64,000 nt of DNA. It comes from Streptomyces sp. NBS 14/10. GTDB lineage: Bacteria; Actinomycetota; Actinomycetes; Streptomycetales; Streptomycetaceae. The DNA lies in NCBI RefSeq assembly GCF_002224125.1, contig NZ_NCSM01000014.1, forward strand, positions 178,779 through 242,778. The letters run 5' to 3'. The notes below the pieces were generated by a model that saw only the letters and a program-made list of their open reading frames with translations, ran no database searches and was not told where the DNA came from. Positions 35,029 to 46,850 of the stretch are shown piece after piece. Within the stretch, counting starts at the first letter, position 1; each line of letters begins with the position of its first letter. The position numbers and the translations under genes are program-made.

Positions 35029-36341
35029 GGCCGGTAGTGTGATGGCACCGGCCTTGACCAGGGGAGACGTAAAGGGGGTGGGCTGCGTTGCTGCGTGCGT
35101 ACAAATTCCTGCTGCGGCCCACCGTCCGGCAGGCGCAGGCCCTGACGGAGATGTTGCGGGACCACTGCTCGCTCTACAACGGGGCTCTGCAGGAGCGCCG
35201 CGACGCCTGGCGGCACACGTCGAAGACCAGCATCACGTACGGTGACCAGTCGGCGCAGCCGAGGGAGATCCGGGCGTTCGACCCGGAGCGTCAGGGCCGC
35301 TGGTCGTTCTCCAGCCAGCAGGCCACGCTCAGGCGGCTGAACAAGGCGTTCCAGGCGTTCTTCCGCCGGGGCAGGAGCGGTGGGAAGCCCGGCTACCCCA
35401 GGTTCAAGGGTGTGGGCCATTTCGATACCGTCGTCTTCCCGAGGGACGGGGACGGCTGCCGCTGGGACTCCACCCCGCACGATACCCACACCCGGGTACG
35501 TCTCCAGGGCGTGGGGCATGTGCGTGTGCATCAGCACCGGCGCGTGAATGGGCAGGTCAAGACGGTCTCGGTGAAGCGCGAGGGCAACCGCTGGTACGTG
35601 GTCCTGGCCTGCGACAGCGTGCCCGCTGAGCCTCTGCCCTCCACCGGCAGCGTCGTGGGCATCGACATGGGCACGGTGCACTTCTTCACCGACTCGGGCG
35701 GTGAGCACGCCCCGAACCCCGGGTTCCTTGACGCGGTGGCCGAGGAGCTGGCCGAGGCTCAGCGGCAGCTGGCCACTTTCCCTCGGCGCACCCGTCGCCG
35801 GACCAAGAAGCACAAGGCGGCGGCCCGGAAGGTCGCCAGGCTGCACGCCAGGATCCGGCGTCAGCGCCTTGACCATCATCACAAGCGGGCGCTCGCGCTG
35901 GTGCGGGAGCATGACGTGATCGCCCACGAGAAGCTGAACACGGCGGGTATGACCAAAGCGCCCGCACCCAAGCCCGACCCCGAGCGCGACGGAGCGTTCC
36001 TTGCGAACGGGGCCGCCGCGAAGGCCGGACTGAACCGCAGCATCCTCGACGTGGGTTGGGGGCAGTTCCTGGGAATCCTGGCGAACAAGGCTGAGAGTGC
36101 CGGTCGCCTCGTGATCCCGGTGGACGCCCGCAACACCTCGATCACATGCACCGCATGCGGGCATGTCGACAAGAGGAACCGTGTCACCCAGGCGAAGTTC
36201 ACATGCGTCTTGTGCGGGTTCACCGCGAACGCGGACCACATTGGCGCACTGAACGTTCTCAACAGGGCCGGGCTGGTCCTCTGTGACGCCGCTTAGCCAG
36301 CGACGCAGGAAGCCCGCGCGTTTACGCGTGGGTGGAGTCAC
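35029..36341 (+). mobile_element. solo IS200/IS605-type element carrying tnpB only
   Basis: The right end is marked by hairpin CCCGCGCG-TTTA-CGCGTGGG (36313-36332, one G-T pair) followed by TGGAGTCAC. A probable left-end hairpin has arms GGCCGGT/ACCGGCC (35029-35035, 35047-35053). No tnpA is present, so the element depends on a transposase elsewhere. Exact ends are not certain; the right boundary is placed just after GTCAC. Confidence 0.7.
35088..36296 (+). CDS. tnpB: TnpB RNA-guided endonuclease of IS605 family
   Basis: A 402-residue TnpB. The RuvC-like catalytic triad appears intact: Asp193 in GIDMGTVHFFTDS, Glu281 in VIAHEKLN and Asp383 in NADHIGALN. A C-terminal zinc ribbon is present (TCTACGH ... 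TCVLCGF). The N-terminal helix-turn-helix part starts LRAYKFLLRPTVRQAQAL. TTG start at 35088, after AAAGGGGG. TnpB proteins cut DNA under guidance of an RNA made from the gene's 3' end and element right end. The guide would be the DNA just downstream of about 36341. Confidence 0.88.
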   Translation: MLRAYKFLLRPTVRQAQALTEMLRDHCSLYNGALQERRDAWRHTSKTSITYGDQSAQPREIRAFDPERQGRWSFSSQQATLRRLNKAFQAFFRRGRSGGKPGYPRFKGVGHFDTVVFPRDGDGCRWDSTPHDTHTRVRLQGVGHVRVHQHRRVNGQVKTVSVKREGNRWYVVLACDSVPAEPLPSTGSVVGIDMGTVHFFTDSGGEHAPNPGFLDAVAEELAEAQRQLATFPRRTRRRTKKHKAAARKVARLHARIRRQRLDHHHKRALALVREHDVIAHEKLNTAGMTKAPAPKPDPERDGAFLANGAAAKAGLNRSILDVGWGQFLGILANKAESAGRLVIPVDARNTSITCTACGHVDKRNRVTQAKFTCVLCGFTANADHIGALNVLNRAGLVLCDAA

Positions 36342-36399
36342 CGCCTCAGTATTCCGGCTCGCGAGGCCCCCGATGACCTCATCTCCGGGCGCCTGACGC

Positions 36400-37296
36400 T
36401 CAGGGAGCGTCACTTGGGCGGGCGTTCGAATCCGGGGTGTCCGGCGGCCGGGCGACCAGCCGCGCGTACCAGGCGGAGGAGGCCACCAGCTGGCCGATCG
36501 CCAGTCCCGCCACCACGATCAGAAACACCACGATGAGCCAGGACAGCAGCGTGAAGACGGGGCCGAGGGGGCCGAAGTCGGCGAGGCTGCGGTTCATGGC
36601 CCGCGGCATGACCAGACGGGAGGCATAGCCCAGCGCGACGGTGCCGGTGCCCGCGAGCACCGCGCCCGGCAGCAGCGGCAGCCAGCCGACCCGGCCGCCC
36701 AGCAGCAGATGCTGGGTCCACCACCACAGCAGGACGGACGACAGCAGGGACAGCACGAGCCCCGAGACGATCCCGGTGCCGAAGCCCCTGCGCACCGGCG
36801 CCTGGACGAACAGCACCGCCAGCCAGACCAGCACCCACAGCAGCCAGCGCCACGCCGCCACGCGCATCCTCGCCCTGGGCAGGTTCCAGCACCGCTCGCA
36901 GACCGTCTGCAGGGCCCGGCTGAAGGCCGTCGCCGACACCAGCGCGACCAGGAGACCCACGGCGCCCGAGGGTTTCCTCGTCGTACCGGACGCGGCGAGC
37001 GCCCGGCGCAGCTCTTCCAGCGCCTTGCCGCGCACACCGACCACCGAGCGTACGGAGTCCGCCAGCAGGCCCTTCCAGCCCTCGGGAGCGAAGGCCGCCA
37101 CCACCATCAGCAGCGGCAAGGCGGTCAGGAACGCCTGCGCGGCCAGTCGGCTGGCGGCCTCCAGGGTGTTCACGGCAAGCAGCCGCTCCGTCAGCCGGGC
37201 GACCCGCCCGGCGACCGACGGGGAGCGCGCCGCGGCCAGGACACTCCGTGCTCCGCCGAACCGGGGTGGCCGGTGTTCGTCTCCGTCGGAACCCAC
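36400..37296 (-). CDS. YihY/BrkB family membrane protein
   Basis: A 298-residue inner-membrane protein with six main hydrophobic segments: AAQAFLTALPLLMVVAAF, GAVGLLVALVSATAFSRALQ, WLLWVLVWLAVLFVQAPV, GIVSGLVLSLLSSVLLWWW, WLPLLPGAVLAGTGTVALG and VFTLLSWLIVVFLIVVAGLAIGQLV. This is the YihY pattern; once annotated as RNase BN, its real function is unknown. GTG 37296 has GGAGG upstream. The upstream gene on the same strand reads into it in another frame (see next entry). Confidence 0.82.
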   Translation of the reverse strand: MGSDGDEHRPPRFGGARSVLAAARSPSVAGRVARLTERLLAVNTLEAASRLAAQAFLTALPLLMVVAAFAPEGWKGLLADSVRSVVGVRGKALEELRRALAASGTTRKPSGAVGLLVALVSATAFSRALQTVCERCWNLPRARMRVAAWRWLLWVLVWLAVLFVQAPVRRGFGTGIVSGLVLSLLSSVLLWWWTQHLLLGGRVGWLPLLPGAVLAGTGTVALGYASRLVMPRAMNRSLADFGPLGPVFTLLSWLIVVFLIVVAGLAIGQLVASSAWYARLVARPPDTPDSNARPSDAP

Positions 37297-37346
37297 CGCC
37301 TGCCTCCTGCGTTCCAGGCTGCCACCTGGGCCTCGGCCTGTTCACC

Positions 37347-38671
37347 TCAGCCGCCGCCACCGCCGATAACGGGTGCTTGTGACGCCCGTTCGCCGCCGCC
37401 GCGGCGATGCCCAGCAGCACCAGGACGAGGACGACGAGGCCCAGGACGAGCGCCACGGACGCCGGGGTGGGGTGGTTCCACAGGACGAGGGCGAGCGCGC
37501 CGCCGCCGATGACGACCCCGGCGGTCCAGCCGCGGTGGCCGTCCAGCCAGCGGCCCGTACCGCCCGTACGTACACCGGCGCGGGCCAGGGCCCGGCCGGT
37601 GGCGCCGGTGGCGCGGGCGGCTCCGGCGCGCACGGCGCGGGCGCCGCGCCCGGGGCCGTAGAGATAGCCGGACAGCGCGGTGATGACCGCGATGACCAGG
37701 ATCGTGCGGGTGCTCTCGCGCAGGAAGCGTACGAAGGTGTCGTAGATGGTGGCGGCGGCGTCCTCGGGCAGCGTGGTGGGCGGGACGGAGTCCAGGTAGA
37801 CCCGGCGCAGTACGGCGAGGCCGACGAGCAGCACCAGCATCATCACCGCGACGCCGATGCCCACGCTCATCAGCGCCACCCGGTGCGCGGGGGCCGTCCC
37901 CACGGCGAGGGCGGCGAGCACGAGCGCCGTGATCGGCAGCCAGACGCCCAGGACGTTCAGCAGCCGCATGGCGTTCTGCGCCTTGTCGAGCTTGTCGGTC
38001 TTCAGCAGTGGGACCGTACGCTCCACGGTGGGGATGTGTGCGGCCCTCGCGTAGCCCTCGTGGACCAGTCTGTGTTTGACGTTGTCGATCAGGGTGCCGA
38101 TGTCCAGGACGATGGTGTTCCCCCTGGCCTGGACGGCGCTGGGCCCCTCGCCGGTGAGGACCTTCACCACGGCGGCGTGCGCCCGGCGGTTGGCGGCGGT
38201 CCACACCTGGGCGAACTGGTCGCTGTGCACCACCTTGGCCACCACGTCGTGGACGGCCGTGGTGAGGGCCGTCTTCAGCGGCCCGGTCAGCAGCCGCGCG
38301 CTGTCGGCCACCCGGGGCGGGGCGCCGACCCGGTCGAGGGCCTTGGTGAGCGCGGCGGTGACCCCGGCGACGTCGACGTTGTCGACGACGCGCTTGGTGA
38401 GCCGGTCGGTCACCGCGCTCTGTACGGCGGGGTCGGAGGCCAGCGGCGCCACGGTCTGGACGTATCGGTCGGTGTCCGAGACCTCCTCATGCGCCCAGGT
38501 GGCGACCACGGCGAGCGGTGCCAGCAGCACGGCAAGCACCAGCAGCACCGACGCTCCCGCGTACCGCAGTCGGCGGTGGCGGACGGCGACCGCCTTGCGC
38601 AGCCGCTCGTACTCCTGGCGCTCGGTGGTGCTCAGCGGAGAATCTGAGGACGGGGTGCTCGAGGAGTCCAT
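37347..38671 (-). CDS. multi-pass membrane protein with probable C-terminal frameshift
   Basis: Starts at ATG 38671 with AAGGAGG upstream. Segments: an N-terminal helix (GASVLLVLAVLLAPLAVVATWA), a long extracytoplasmic domain (about 55-235; SDTDRYVQTVAPLASDPAVQSAVTDRL), then five more helices ending VALVLGLVVLVLVLLGIAAAAA. Past the (CCG)n run at 37391-37406 the annotated frame stays open to 36410, covering most of the YihY gene, which is implausible. A one-base shift in the run gives a natural end APVIGGGGG-stop at 37347. The coordinates given assume that shift; it may be a true mutation or a sequencing error. Function unknown. Confidence 0.65.
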
Positions 38672-38833
38672 GCGGGCCTCCTTCGCATGATCCTCATGGT
38701 GCGCGGAGGCGCGGTTGATCGCCATTTGGGCCGTGTCGGCAAGGACGAGCCGGCACGGGCGAAGTCGAACAGATCAGTGACTGCGCTGTTACAGTCCGCT
38801 TGCCCCGAGTGCGGGGACACGACGGAAAACAGA

Positions 38834-40429
38834 ATGAGGGGACCAGAGTTGCGCTTACAACTGAGACGGATGACCGCGGCGATCGGGATGGGGCTCGCGC
38901 TTGCCCTGGCGCCGATCACGGGGACCGCAGCGGCGCAGGAGACGGGCACCATGGCCGTGACCAACATGGACTTCACCCCGTCCGAAGTGGACGCGACGCC
39001 TGGCGGCGAGACCGTCACGCTCCGCTGGACGATGACGGATACCACCCCAGAGACCGACGGCATGAGCGCGCGGGTCTACCTGCGCCGCCAGGGCGCGACG
39101 GCCGACACGTACCTGGGCGTGCCGCTGGTCGGGACCTATGACGTGGGCTCCTCTGGCCAGGACATCACAGTGGTGCCCGGTTCGACGCCTCAGGAGGCTA
39201 CTTATGAGTGGACCCTGGCCGTTCCGCAGTACGCGGCCGGGACGTCGGTCACCTGGGCCGTTACCCGCTTAGAGGCCTGGGACAACCAGGGCACCTCGCT
39301 GGACTGGGGCACCGCCGAGCTGGGTGCGTTCCACAGCACGTTCGAGGCGAAGACGCTCGCCGACGCGCAGGGTCCGACGTACGACGACCTTGCGGTGAAC
39401 AGCGAACAGGAGCCGTACGTCTACGCCGGCGAGGACTCGTCGAGCATGACCTACGAGCTCGATGTGTACGACGCCCAGGTCGGCATCTCCGGCGGCACCC
39501 TGACGGTGACCGGCCCCGGCGGGCAGCACCTGACCGGCTCGTTCGCGATCGAGTGGACCTGGTACGAGGGCTACCAGGGGTGTGGCTACATCGACTGGGG
39601 CCAGACGTACGCCGGGTCCTGCCGCGTATCCGTGACCTTCCCCGCGCACGCGGCATCAGGCACGTGGACCGTCTCGCAGGTCAAGCTCACCGACAACGCG
39701 GGCAACACCAGCACCTACGACAACCTCTCAGCCGCCCCCGTCCACGTCACCTCCAACGACGTGCTCTCCGCCGACGGTTTCACGGCAACGCCGAACCCGG
39801 TCGACACCTGGCACGGCGCCCGGACGGTCAAGGTCGGTTTCCGGCCCCACGGGGGCCAGGGCGAGGTCGCCTCGGCGGTCGTGAACTCCAACAGTGCCAA
39901 CGGCTGCCGGCAGACCTCCACCACGGCGACGACCGCGGCGGACGGGACCGTCTCGGTGAACTACCAGGTGCCGCGGGGGGCCTTCACCTGCCGTATCACC
40001 GGCCTGATCATCACGGACAACGCCGGGAATGTCGCCCTGTACGGCTCGGAGTTCGGCGCACCGGAGACCGGTCTGACGATCGCTTCGGCCCCTGACACGG
40101 TGCTGCCCCAGATCGACCAGGCCACGCTCTCGCCCACCACCATCCCGGCAACAGACCACTCCACGGACATCCGCCTCACCGTCAACGTCTCGGGCACCAC
40201 CGCGGGTGTCAACGGCTACGACCTCTATCTGATCGACTCCTCGGGGCAGTGGATCCCGGCCGTGTCCGGCGGTACCTCAGTGACCTTCAGCGGCCCGTTG
40301 ACCCTATCCTTCTCACTCCCCTCCAACGTGCCCCCCGGGACGTACACCATCGCCCTGCGCCTGTCCGACCAGGCGCGCAAGTCCTCGTCCGTTTCCCGAA
40401 CGGCACCCCGATGCCGGGCGGGCCGGTGA
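38834..40429 (+). CDS. secreted repeat protein, probable C-terminal frameshift
   Basis: A 531-residue exported protein. Signal peptide: RMTAAIGMGLALALAPITGTAAAQE. The mature part has at least three beta-rich, Ig-like repeats that share phrases such as LTDNAGNTSTYDNLSAAPVHVTS and ITDNAGNVALYGSEFGAPE. Start ATG 38834, or TTG 38849 which has GAGGGG at normal spacing. It contains rare TTA codons at 38855 and 39269, so translation may depend on bldA. The last 12 residues (SSSVSRTAPRCR) look wrong; a shift near 40385 would instead give FPNGTPMPGGPVTLTVT ending at 40446. Function unknown. Confidence 0.75.
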   Translation: MRGPELRLQLRRMTAAIGMGLALALAPITGTAAAQETGTMAVTNMDFTPSEVDATPGGETVTLRWTMTDTTPETDGMSARVYLRRQGATADTYLGVPLVGTYDVGSSGQDITVVPGSTPQEATYEWTLAVPQYAAGTSVTWAVTRLEAWDNQGTSLDWGTAELGAFHSTFEAKTLADAQGPTYDDLAVNSEQEPYVYAGEDSSSMTYELDVYDAQVGISGGTLTVTGPGGQHLTGSFAIEWTWYEGYQGCGYIDWGQTYAGSCRVSVTFPAHAASGTWTVSQVKLTDNAGNTSTYDNLSAAPVHVTSNDVLSADGFTATPNPVDTWHGARTVKVGFRPHGGQGEVASAVVNSNSANGCRQTSTTATTAADGTVSVNYQVPRGAFTCRITGLIITDNAGNVALYGSEFGAPETGLTIASAPDTVLPQIDQATLSPTTIPATDHSTDIRLTVNVSGTTAGVNGYDLYLIDSSGQWIPAVSGGTSVTFSGPLTLSFSLPSNVPPGTYTIALRLSDQARKSSSVSRTAPRCRAGR

Positions 40430-40479
40430 CGTTGACGGTCACCTAGGCGCCCCGAGCCTGAACGGACCGTCACCGGGAG

Positions 40480-40508
40480 GTGCCCGGTCTCGCTGCGAGG
40501 CCGGGCAC
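40480..40508 (+). terminator. terminator after the secreted repeat gene
   Basis: Hairpin with arms GTGCCCGG/CCGGGCAC, then a T-G pair, then CTCG/CGAG around CTG: about 13 base pairs. Confidence 0.7.
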
Positions 40509-40627
40509 AGTCCATTCGAGGAAAGGCCTCGATTGGATGAGGGTGGTCAGCCGCATACGGCTGCCCGAGTATGAGAAACGGATCACGGCAGTGCGAGCCC
40601 ACCGTGCGGCGGTCCATGTATTAGGGT

Positions 40628-40645
40628 TATCTTGACATCGAGATA
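40628..40645. promoter_or_regulatory. palindrome in aconitase promoter (TamR-like site)
   Basis: TATCTTGACATCGAGATA: eight-base arms with one mismatch. It resembles, from memory, the palindrome bound by the MarR-type regulator TamR in front of citric-acid-cycle genes of Streptomyces, including aconitase. It also contains a -35-like TTGACA. Confidence 0.5.
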
Positions 40646-40674
40646 TCCGCCGGAAGGCGCACCGCGGCCGCGCC

Positions 40675-40707
40675 AGTAAGGCTTGCCTAACTAAGCCTGA
40701 CCTTACC
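40675..40707. promoter_or_regulatory. iron-box-like sequence in aconitase promoter
   Basis: TAAGGCTTGCCTAAC followed by TAAGCCTGACCTTACC: two overlapping AGGC/GCCT dyads that resemble DtxR/IdeR/DmdR iron boxes. They lie about 70-100 bases before the aconitase start. Confidence 0.45.
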
Positions 40708-40710
40708 TGA

Positions 40711-43494
<2,784 letters not shown>

Positions 43495-43519
43495 GTCCGG
43501 CGAGTCCTCACGGACTTAC

Positions 43520-43560
43520 GGACGGGCCGCACTCCCCGGCGCGGGGGGTGCGGCCCGTCC
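43520..43560. terminator. strong bidirectional terminator
   Basis: An 18-bp stem with one G-U (43520-43537 pairs with 43543-43560) and loop GGCGC. It lies between acnA and the convergent gene at 43567. Confidence 0.85.
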
Positions 43561-43566
43561 GCGTGC

Positions 43567-44754
43567 TCAGGAACCCTGGCGCGGCAGCTCGACCTTCACC
43601 GGGCCGCAGCCCAGCCGCTCCGCCTCGGCGGCGGCGTAGCGGGGGAGGAGCTTGCGCGGAAGGTCGTCCATGCGGGTGCCCTCGTCCTGGATGAGGAAGA
43701 CGACCAGACCGGTCTGGCACGAGGTCTGGTACAGAGCCAGGCCCGGGCCGGCGGAACTGCCGCCTCTCTTGTCGAACTCGCGCCGCCCGAAGGCCGCGCC
43801 CAGGTCGGCGAGGACCTGGGCGAGCCGTGGGTCCTCGATGGTGACCAGCCGCAGCCGCGCCCGGGTCGCGGCGGCACCGAGACCGACGCCGCAGACGCGG
43901 GCCGTCCCGGGGCTGTGCGTGAGCAGCGTGTCTTCGAGCTGGTAGCGCTCGTCCTTGGAGAGGGGGGCCAGCGCCAGCCCGTCGACGCCGCAGAGCCGTC
44001 GTGGCTCGGTGTTTTTCTGGCGCGGGGTTGCGGGAAGCGTCCCGGGGATCGGGAGGGCGCCGTCGCAGTCCAGGGCGCGCATGGCGCCGTTCGCCAGCCG
44101 GACGGTCGCCCGCGCCACCTGATCCCGCCAGCGGGGCTTGTCACGAGAGTTCATCGGCAGCCTGCCCCAGGACGCGTCGACGACCGCGGGCCCGTCGGAG
44201 AGCCCCCCGTCGGAGCAACCGCTGGGGAGCGCGACCCAGGTCCGGTTCTCCGAGGTCATCCCGACGAATCCCTTGCCGAACGGCACCGCCAGCGGGGAGA
44301 GGAAGTCCGCCAGCCAACCCGTGGCCTGCGGGTCGTACCGCCCGTCGAGCTGGTGGAGCCGGAAGTCGATATGCGCGACGGGGCTGCCGTCGCGCAGCGC
44401 CACCAGCCGGCAGGCACCCTGGGCATCGGGCGAGCTGTCGCTGCCGTAGTCCGGGCGGATCTCCTCCGCGCGGACCGAGAGCTCGGAGCGGAACAACGCC
44501 TCCGCGTCCTTCTCGGGGAGTGTCCCCCAGCACACGGTCTCATTCTCGTCCGACCACGGGAGGCTGTCCGTCTGCCAGGCGGTCAGCAGGCCGCCGATGA
44601 GGGCGCCCACGACCCCCACGGAGATCAGCTGACCGGGCCGTGACCGCAGCAGGCCCCAGGCTCGTCGGCCACGCCGCGCCCACCGGCCCTTGCGCGCCGC
44701 CTCGGTGGCGATGCGGATGTGCTCCTGTCGCTGCCACTCGTCGGGGCTGCTCAT
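43567..44754 (-). CDS. single-TM protein, paralogue of the upstream gene
   Basis: A 395-residue protein with a basic N-terminus, one membrane helix (QLISVGVVGALIGGLLTAW, about 42-60) and a large extracytoplasmic domain with conserved cysteines (TVCWGTLP, GACRLVAL, ALPSGCSDG, RRLCGVDG, RLGCGPVKV). It shares layout with the gene just upstream: CWGxx after the helix and a C-terminal YAAAxAxRLGC. ATG 44754 overlaps the upstream stop. I do not recognise the family beyond its occurrence as paralogous pairs; function unknown. Confidence 0.75.
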   Translation of the reverse strand: MSSPDEWQRQEHIRIATEAARKGRWARRGRRAWGLLRSRPGQLISVGVVGALIGGLLTAWQTDSLPWSDENETVCWGTLPEKDAEALFRSELSVRAEEIRPDYGSDSSPDAQGACRLVALRDGSPVAHIDFRLHQLDGRYDPQATGWLADFLSPLAVPFGKGFVGMTSENRTWVALPSGCSDGGLSDGPAVVDASWGRLPMNSRDKPRWRDQVARATVRLANGAMRALDCDGALPIPGTLPATPRQKNTEPRRLCGVDGLALAPLSKDERYQLEDTLLTHSPGTARVCGVGLGAAATRARLRLVTIEDPRLAQVLADLGAAFGRREFDKRGGSSAGPGLALYQTSCQTGLVVFLIQDEGTRMDDLPRKLLPRYAAAEAERLGCGPVKVELPRQGS

Positions 44755-45902
44755 GCCGGCTCCCCGTGTGGTGTGACGGCGGCGCAGCCGAGGCGCTTGG
44801 CCACCGCGGCGGCGTAGACGGGGAAGACGCGGGACGGGGTGGCGAACGGGGTGTCCTTGGCGATGGCCGTGTTCTGCATGAACATCACCGTCGTACGGCC
44901 CGCGCACCGGGTCCGGACGAGCGCGCCATCCGCGTCTGTATAGCCCTGGCCGCGCCAGCCCCGGGCGAGCGGGGCGCCGCCGGTGAGGCTGTCGAAGAGC
45001 TTCAGCAGCCTGGGGTGGGCGGTCATGCTGAACTGGGCGGCCATGTTGTCGGACCAGTAGACGACGCAGGTCTGCAGGTCGTCGCTGACCGGGCCCACGG
45101 CGGAGTGCAGGCCGTCCTCGTCCTCCTCGCCATGGCGGGGTGCGGGTCCGAGCCCGTCGATCCGGCAGGCGCCCGGGGCGAAGCTGGTGTCGAAGGTGCC
45201 GTCAGGTGCGTGTACCGACACTATGGGCGCGGTGAAACCCAGCGGCTTCTCCGGCGCGCAACCGGCCTTCTCCATGCCCCGGTTGGCGACGTCGACGAGC
45301 ACCTGCCCCGCCTGCCACGGCTCGGAGGAGACGCCCGGCAGACTGGCGGTGTTGCCCTCGTTGTCGCTCTGCACGCCGCTGATGGTCACGACCGAGGGGC
45401 GGCCGTCGACCTCGCACTTCTCGGGGAGCACCAGCGTGGCGGAGCCCTTGCTGACGAAGCCAGGCAGCCCCTCGGGAAGCTGGTCTCTCGCGTCGGCGAA
45501 GAGCGCGGCCAGCCAGGCGCGGCGCTTCTTCGCGTCCTTCGGGCCGGTGCCGTAGCTGACGGAGATCTTCTCGTGGATGGTCTCGTCGGTGCCGTAGGTC
45601 CAGCTCGCGGTGATCGTGCACGAGCCGCGCGGGCGTTCGGGCGTCGGGGCCGTCTCCCGGAAGGTGCGGTCGTCCCTCTCGAGGAGGAGCGACGGTTCGT
45701 CGCTCTGTGACCAGGCGCCCCAGCAGTGTCTCTTCGCCGCGTCGTCGCCGGCCCTGATGACCAGCCAGCCCGCCACCAGCGCGGCGGCAAGCCCACCCGC
45801 CAGCGCCGCGCGTGCGCGCCGCGCCGCCAGGGCGCGGCGCAGCCGTCCGCCACCCCCACCGAAACCGGCGGCGTCACCGTCGCGCGTCGTCTGTTCGTCC
45901 AT
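44751..45902 (-). CDS. single-TM protein, paralogue of the downstream gene
   Basis: A 383-residue protein: a Gly-rich N-terminus, one membrane helix (AALAGGLAAALVAGWLVIRAG, about 32-52), and an extracytoplasmic domain that starts HCWGAWSQSDEPSLLLERDDRTF and ends VYAAAVAKRLGCAAVTPHGEPA. Cysteines are spaced as in its neighbour. The four-base overlap with the following paralogue suggests that they are made together and may form a heteromeric surface assembly (inference). Function unknown. Confidence 0.75.
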   Translation of the reverse strand: MDEQTTRDGDAAGFGGGGGRLRRALAARRARAALAGGLAAALVAGWLVIRAGDDAAKRHCWGAWSQSDEPSLLLERDDRTFRETAPTPERPRGSCTITASWTYGTDETIHEKISVSYGTGPKDAKKRRAWLAALFADARDQLPEGLPGFVSKGSATLVLPEKCEVDGRPSVVTISGVQSDNEGNTASLPGVSSEPWQAGQVLVDVANRGMEKAGCAPEKPLGFTAPIVSVHAPDGTFDTSFAPGACRIDGLGPAPRHGEEDEDGLHSAVGPVSDDLQTCVVYWSDNMAAQFSMTAHPRLLKLFDSLTGGAPLARGWRGQGYTDADGALVRTRCAGRTTVMFMQNTAIAKDTPFATPSRVFPVYAAAVAKRLGCAAVTPHGEPA

Positions 45903-45962
45903 CTGGCTTCCCCCCGAAAGCAGGTGTGCCGTGGATCGTATCGGGCGGCACTGACAGGTACC

Positions 45963-46850
45963 TCAGAGAAAAGTGCCGGACGGGATGTACGGAGTAGGCG
46001 GCCGCATCCCGCGCAGGCACACATAACCCTGGGTGGACAGTTCGAGCCCCGCCGCCAGCCCCACGTCCACCGCCCACTCCTGCTCGGCCGTCAGGCTCGG
46101 GACCCGGGCCTCGGTGCCCTCCGGGAGGCTGAGCAGCGCGGCGGTCAGCAGCCGCGTGGCCAGCCGTCGCGAGGTCGCGGCCAGCAGCTCGACCTTGCCG
46201 TCGTCGCCGACGTAGCAGTATCCGCTGCCCGCCAGGTCGTCCGAGACGAACAGCCGGCGCTGGCGCAGCAGCAGCTCGTGGTCCGGGCCGTGTGCCCCGC
46301 CCCGGGTGCGGCGGTCGACGGAGTCCATCATGTCCCGCTGCCTGGGCCCGCCCTCGAACACGGCCCCGTCCGGCGCCGGAAGCCGCTCCTTGTTGACGAT
46401 TCCGCGCATGCGGATGGCCGGGTGCAGGGTGAAACCCGCCTGCCGGTACGTGGCGGCCGCCCGCGGATCCTCGGAGCCGACGATGATCCCGCGCAGACAC
46501 GCCCGCCCGTACGCGAGCGCCGCCGCCAGCAGCTCCCGGCCCAGGCCCCGCCCCTGCGTCCGCGGCAGCACCGCGAACAGCGCGAGACCCCACGTGCCCT
46601 CGCGTCTGCTGGACAGCGCCGCGCCGACCGGCATCCCGGCGTCGTCCACGGCGAGCCAGCAGCCGCCGGGGTCGGTGCGGGCGAGGTGCCGGTTGCGGCC
46701 GTGTACGGAGGCTATGCGGCGCGGCGGCCACTCTTCGTCGGTCTCGCCGGGGAGGGCGCGGGAGGCGCGGGAGGCGCCGAAGGCGGCGATGGCCACGGTC
46801 CGTACCGCCTCGGCGTCCTCCTCGGTGTCGCGTAGCTGGCGGACAATCAT
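45963..46850 (-). CDS. GNAT family N-acetyltransferase
   Basis: A 295-residue protein. The N-terminal GNAT domain has the acetyl-CoA pyrophosphate loop LPRTQGRGLGRELLAAAL (about 95-112) and ATYRQAGFTLHPAIRMRG. The C-terminal half (about 175-295; SGYCYVGDDGKVELLAATSRRLATRLLTAALL) looks like a second, degenerate acetyltransferase lobe. Acceptor substrate unknown. It diverges from the GH92 gene across about 256 bases in which no clear promoter or other feature was identified. Confidence 0.82.
   Translation of the reverse strand: MIVRQLRDTEEDAEAVRTVAIAAFGASRASRALPGETDEEWPPRRIASVHGRNRHLARTDPGGCWLAVDDAGMPVGAALSSRREGTWGLALFAVLPRTQGRGLGRELLAAALAYGRACLRGIIVGSEDPRAAATYRQAGFTLHPAIRMRGIVNKERLPAPDGAVFEGGPRQRDMMDSVDRRTRGGAHGPDHELLLRQRRLFVSDDLAGSGYCYVGDDGKVELLAATSRRLATRLLTAALLSLPEGTEARVPSLTAEQEWAVDVGLAAGLELSTQGYVCLRGMRPPTPYIPSGTFL

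Noticed and set aside
34950..35087. A tnpA transposase gene for the IS605-type element
   Set aside because: The space before tnpB is only about 150 bases and has no coding signal for a Y1 transposase.
36410..37346. C-terminal extension of the 38671 membrane protein across yihY
   Set aside because: The translated part is Arg/Gly/Ala low complexity, while the yihY frame gives clean membrane helices.
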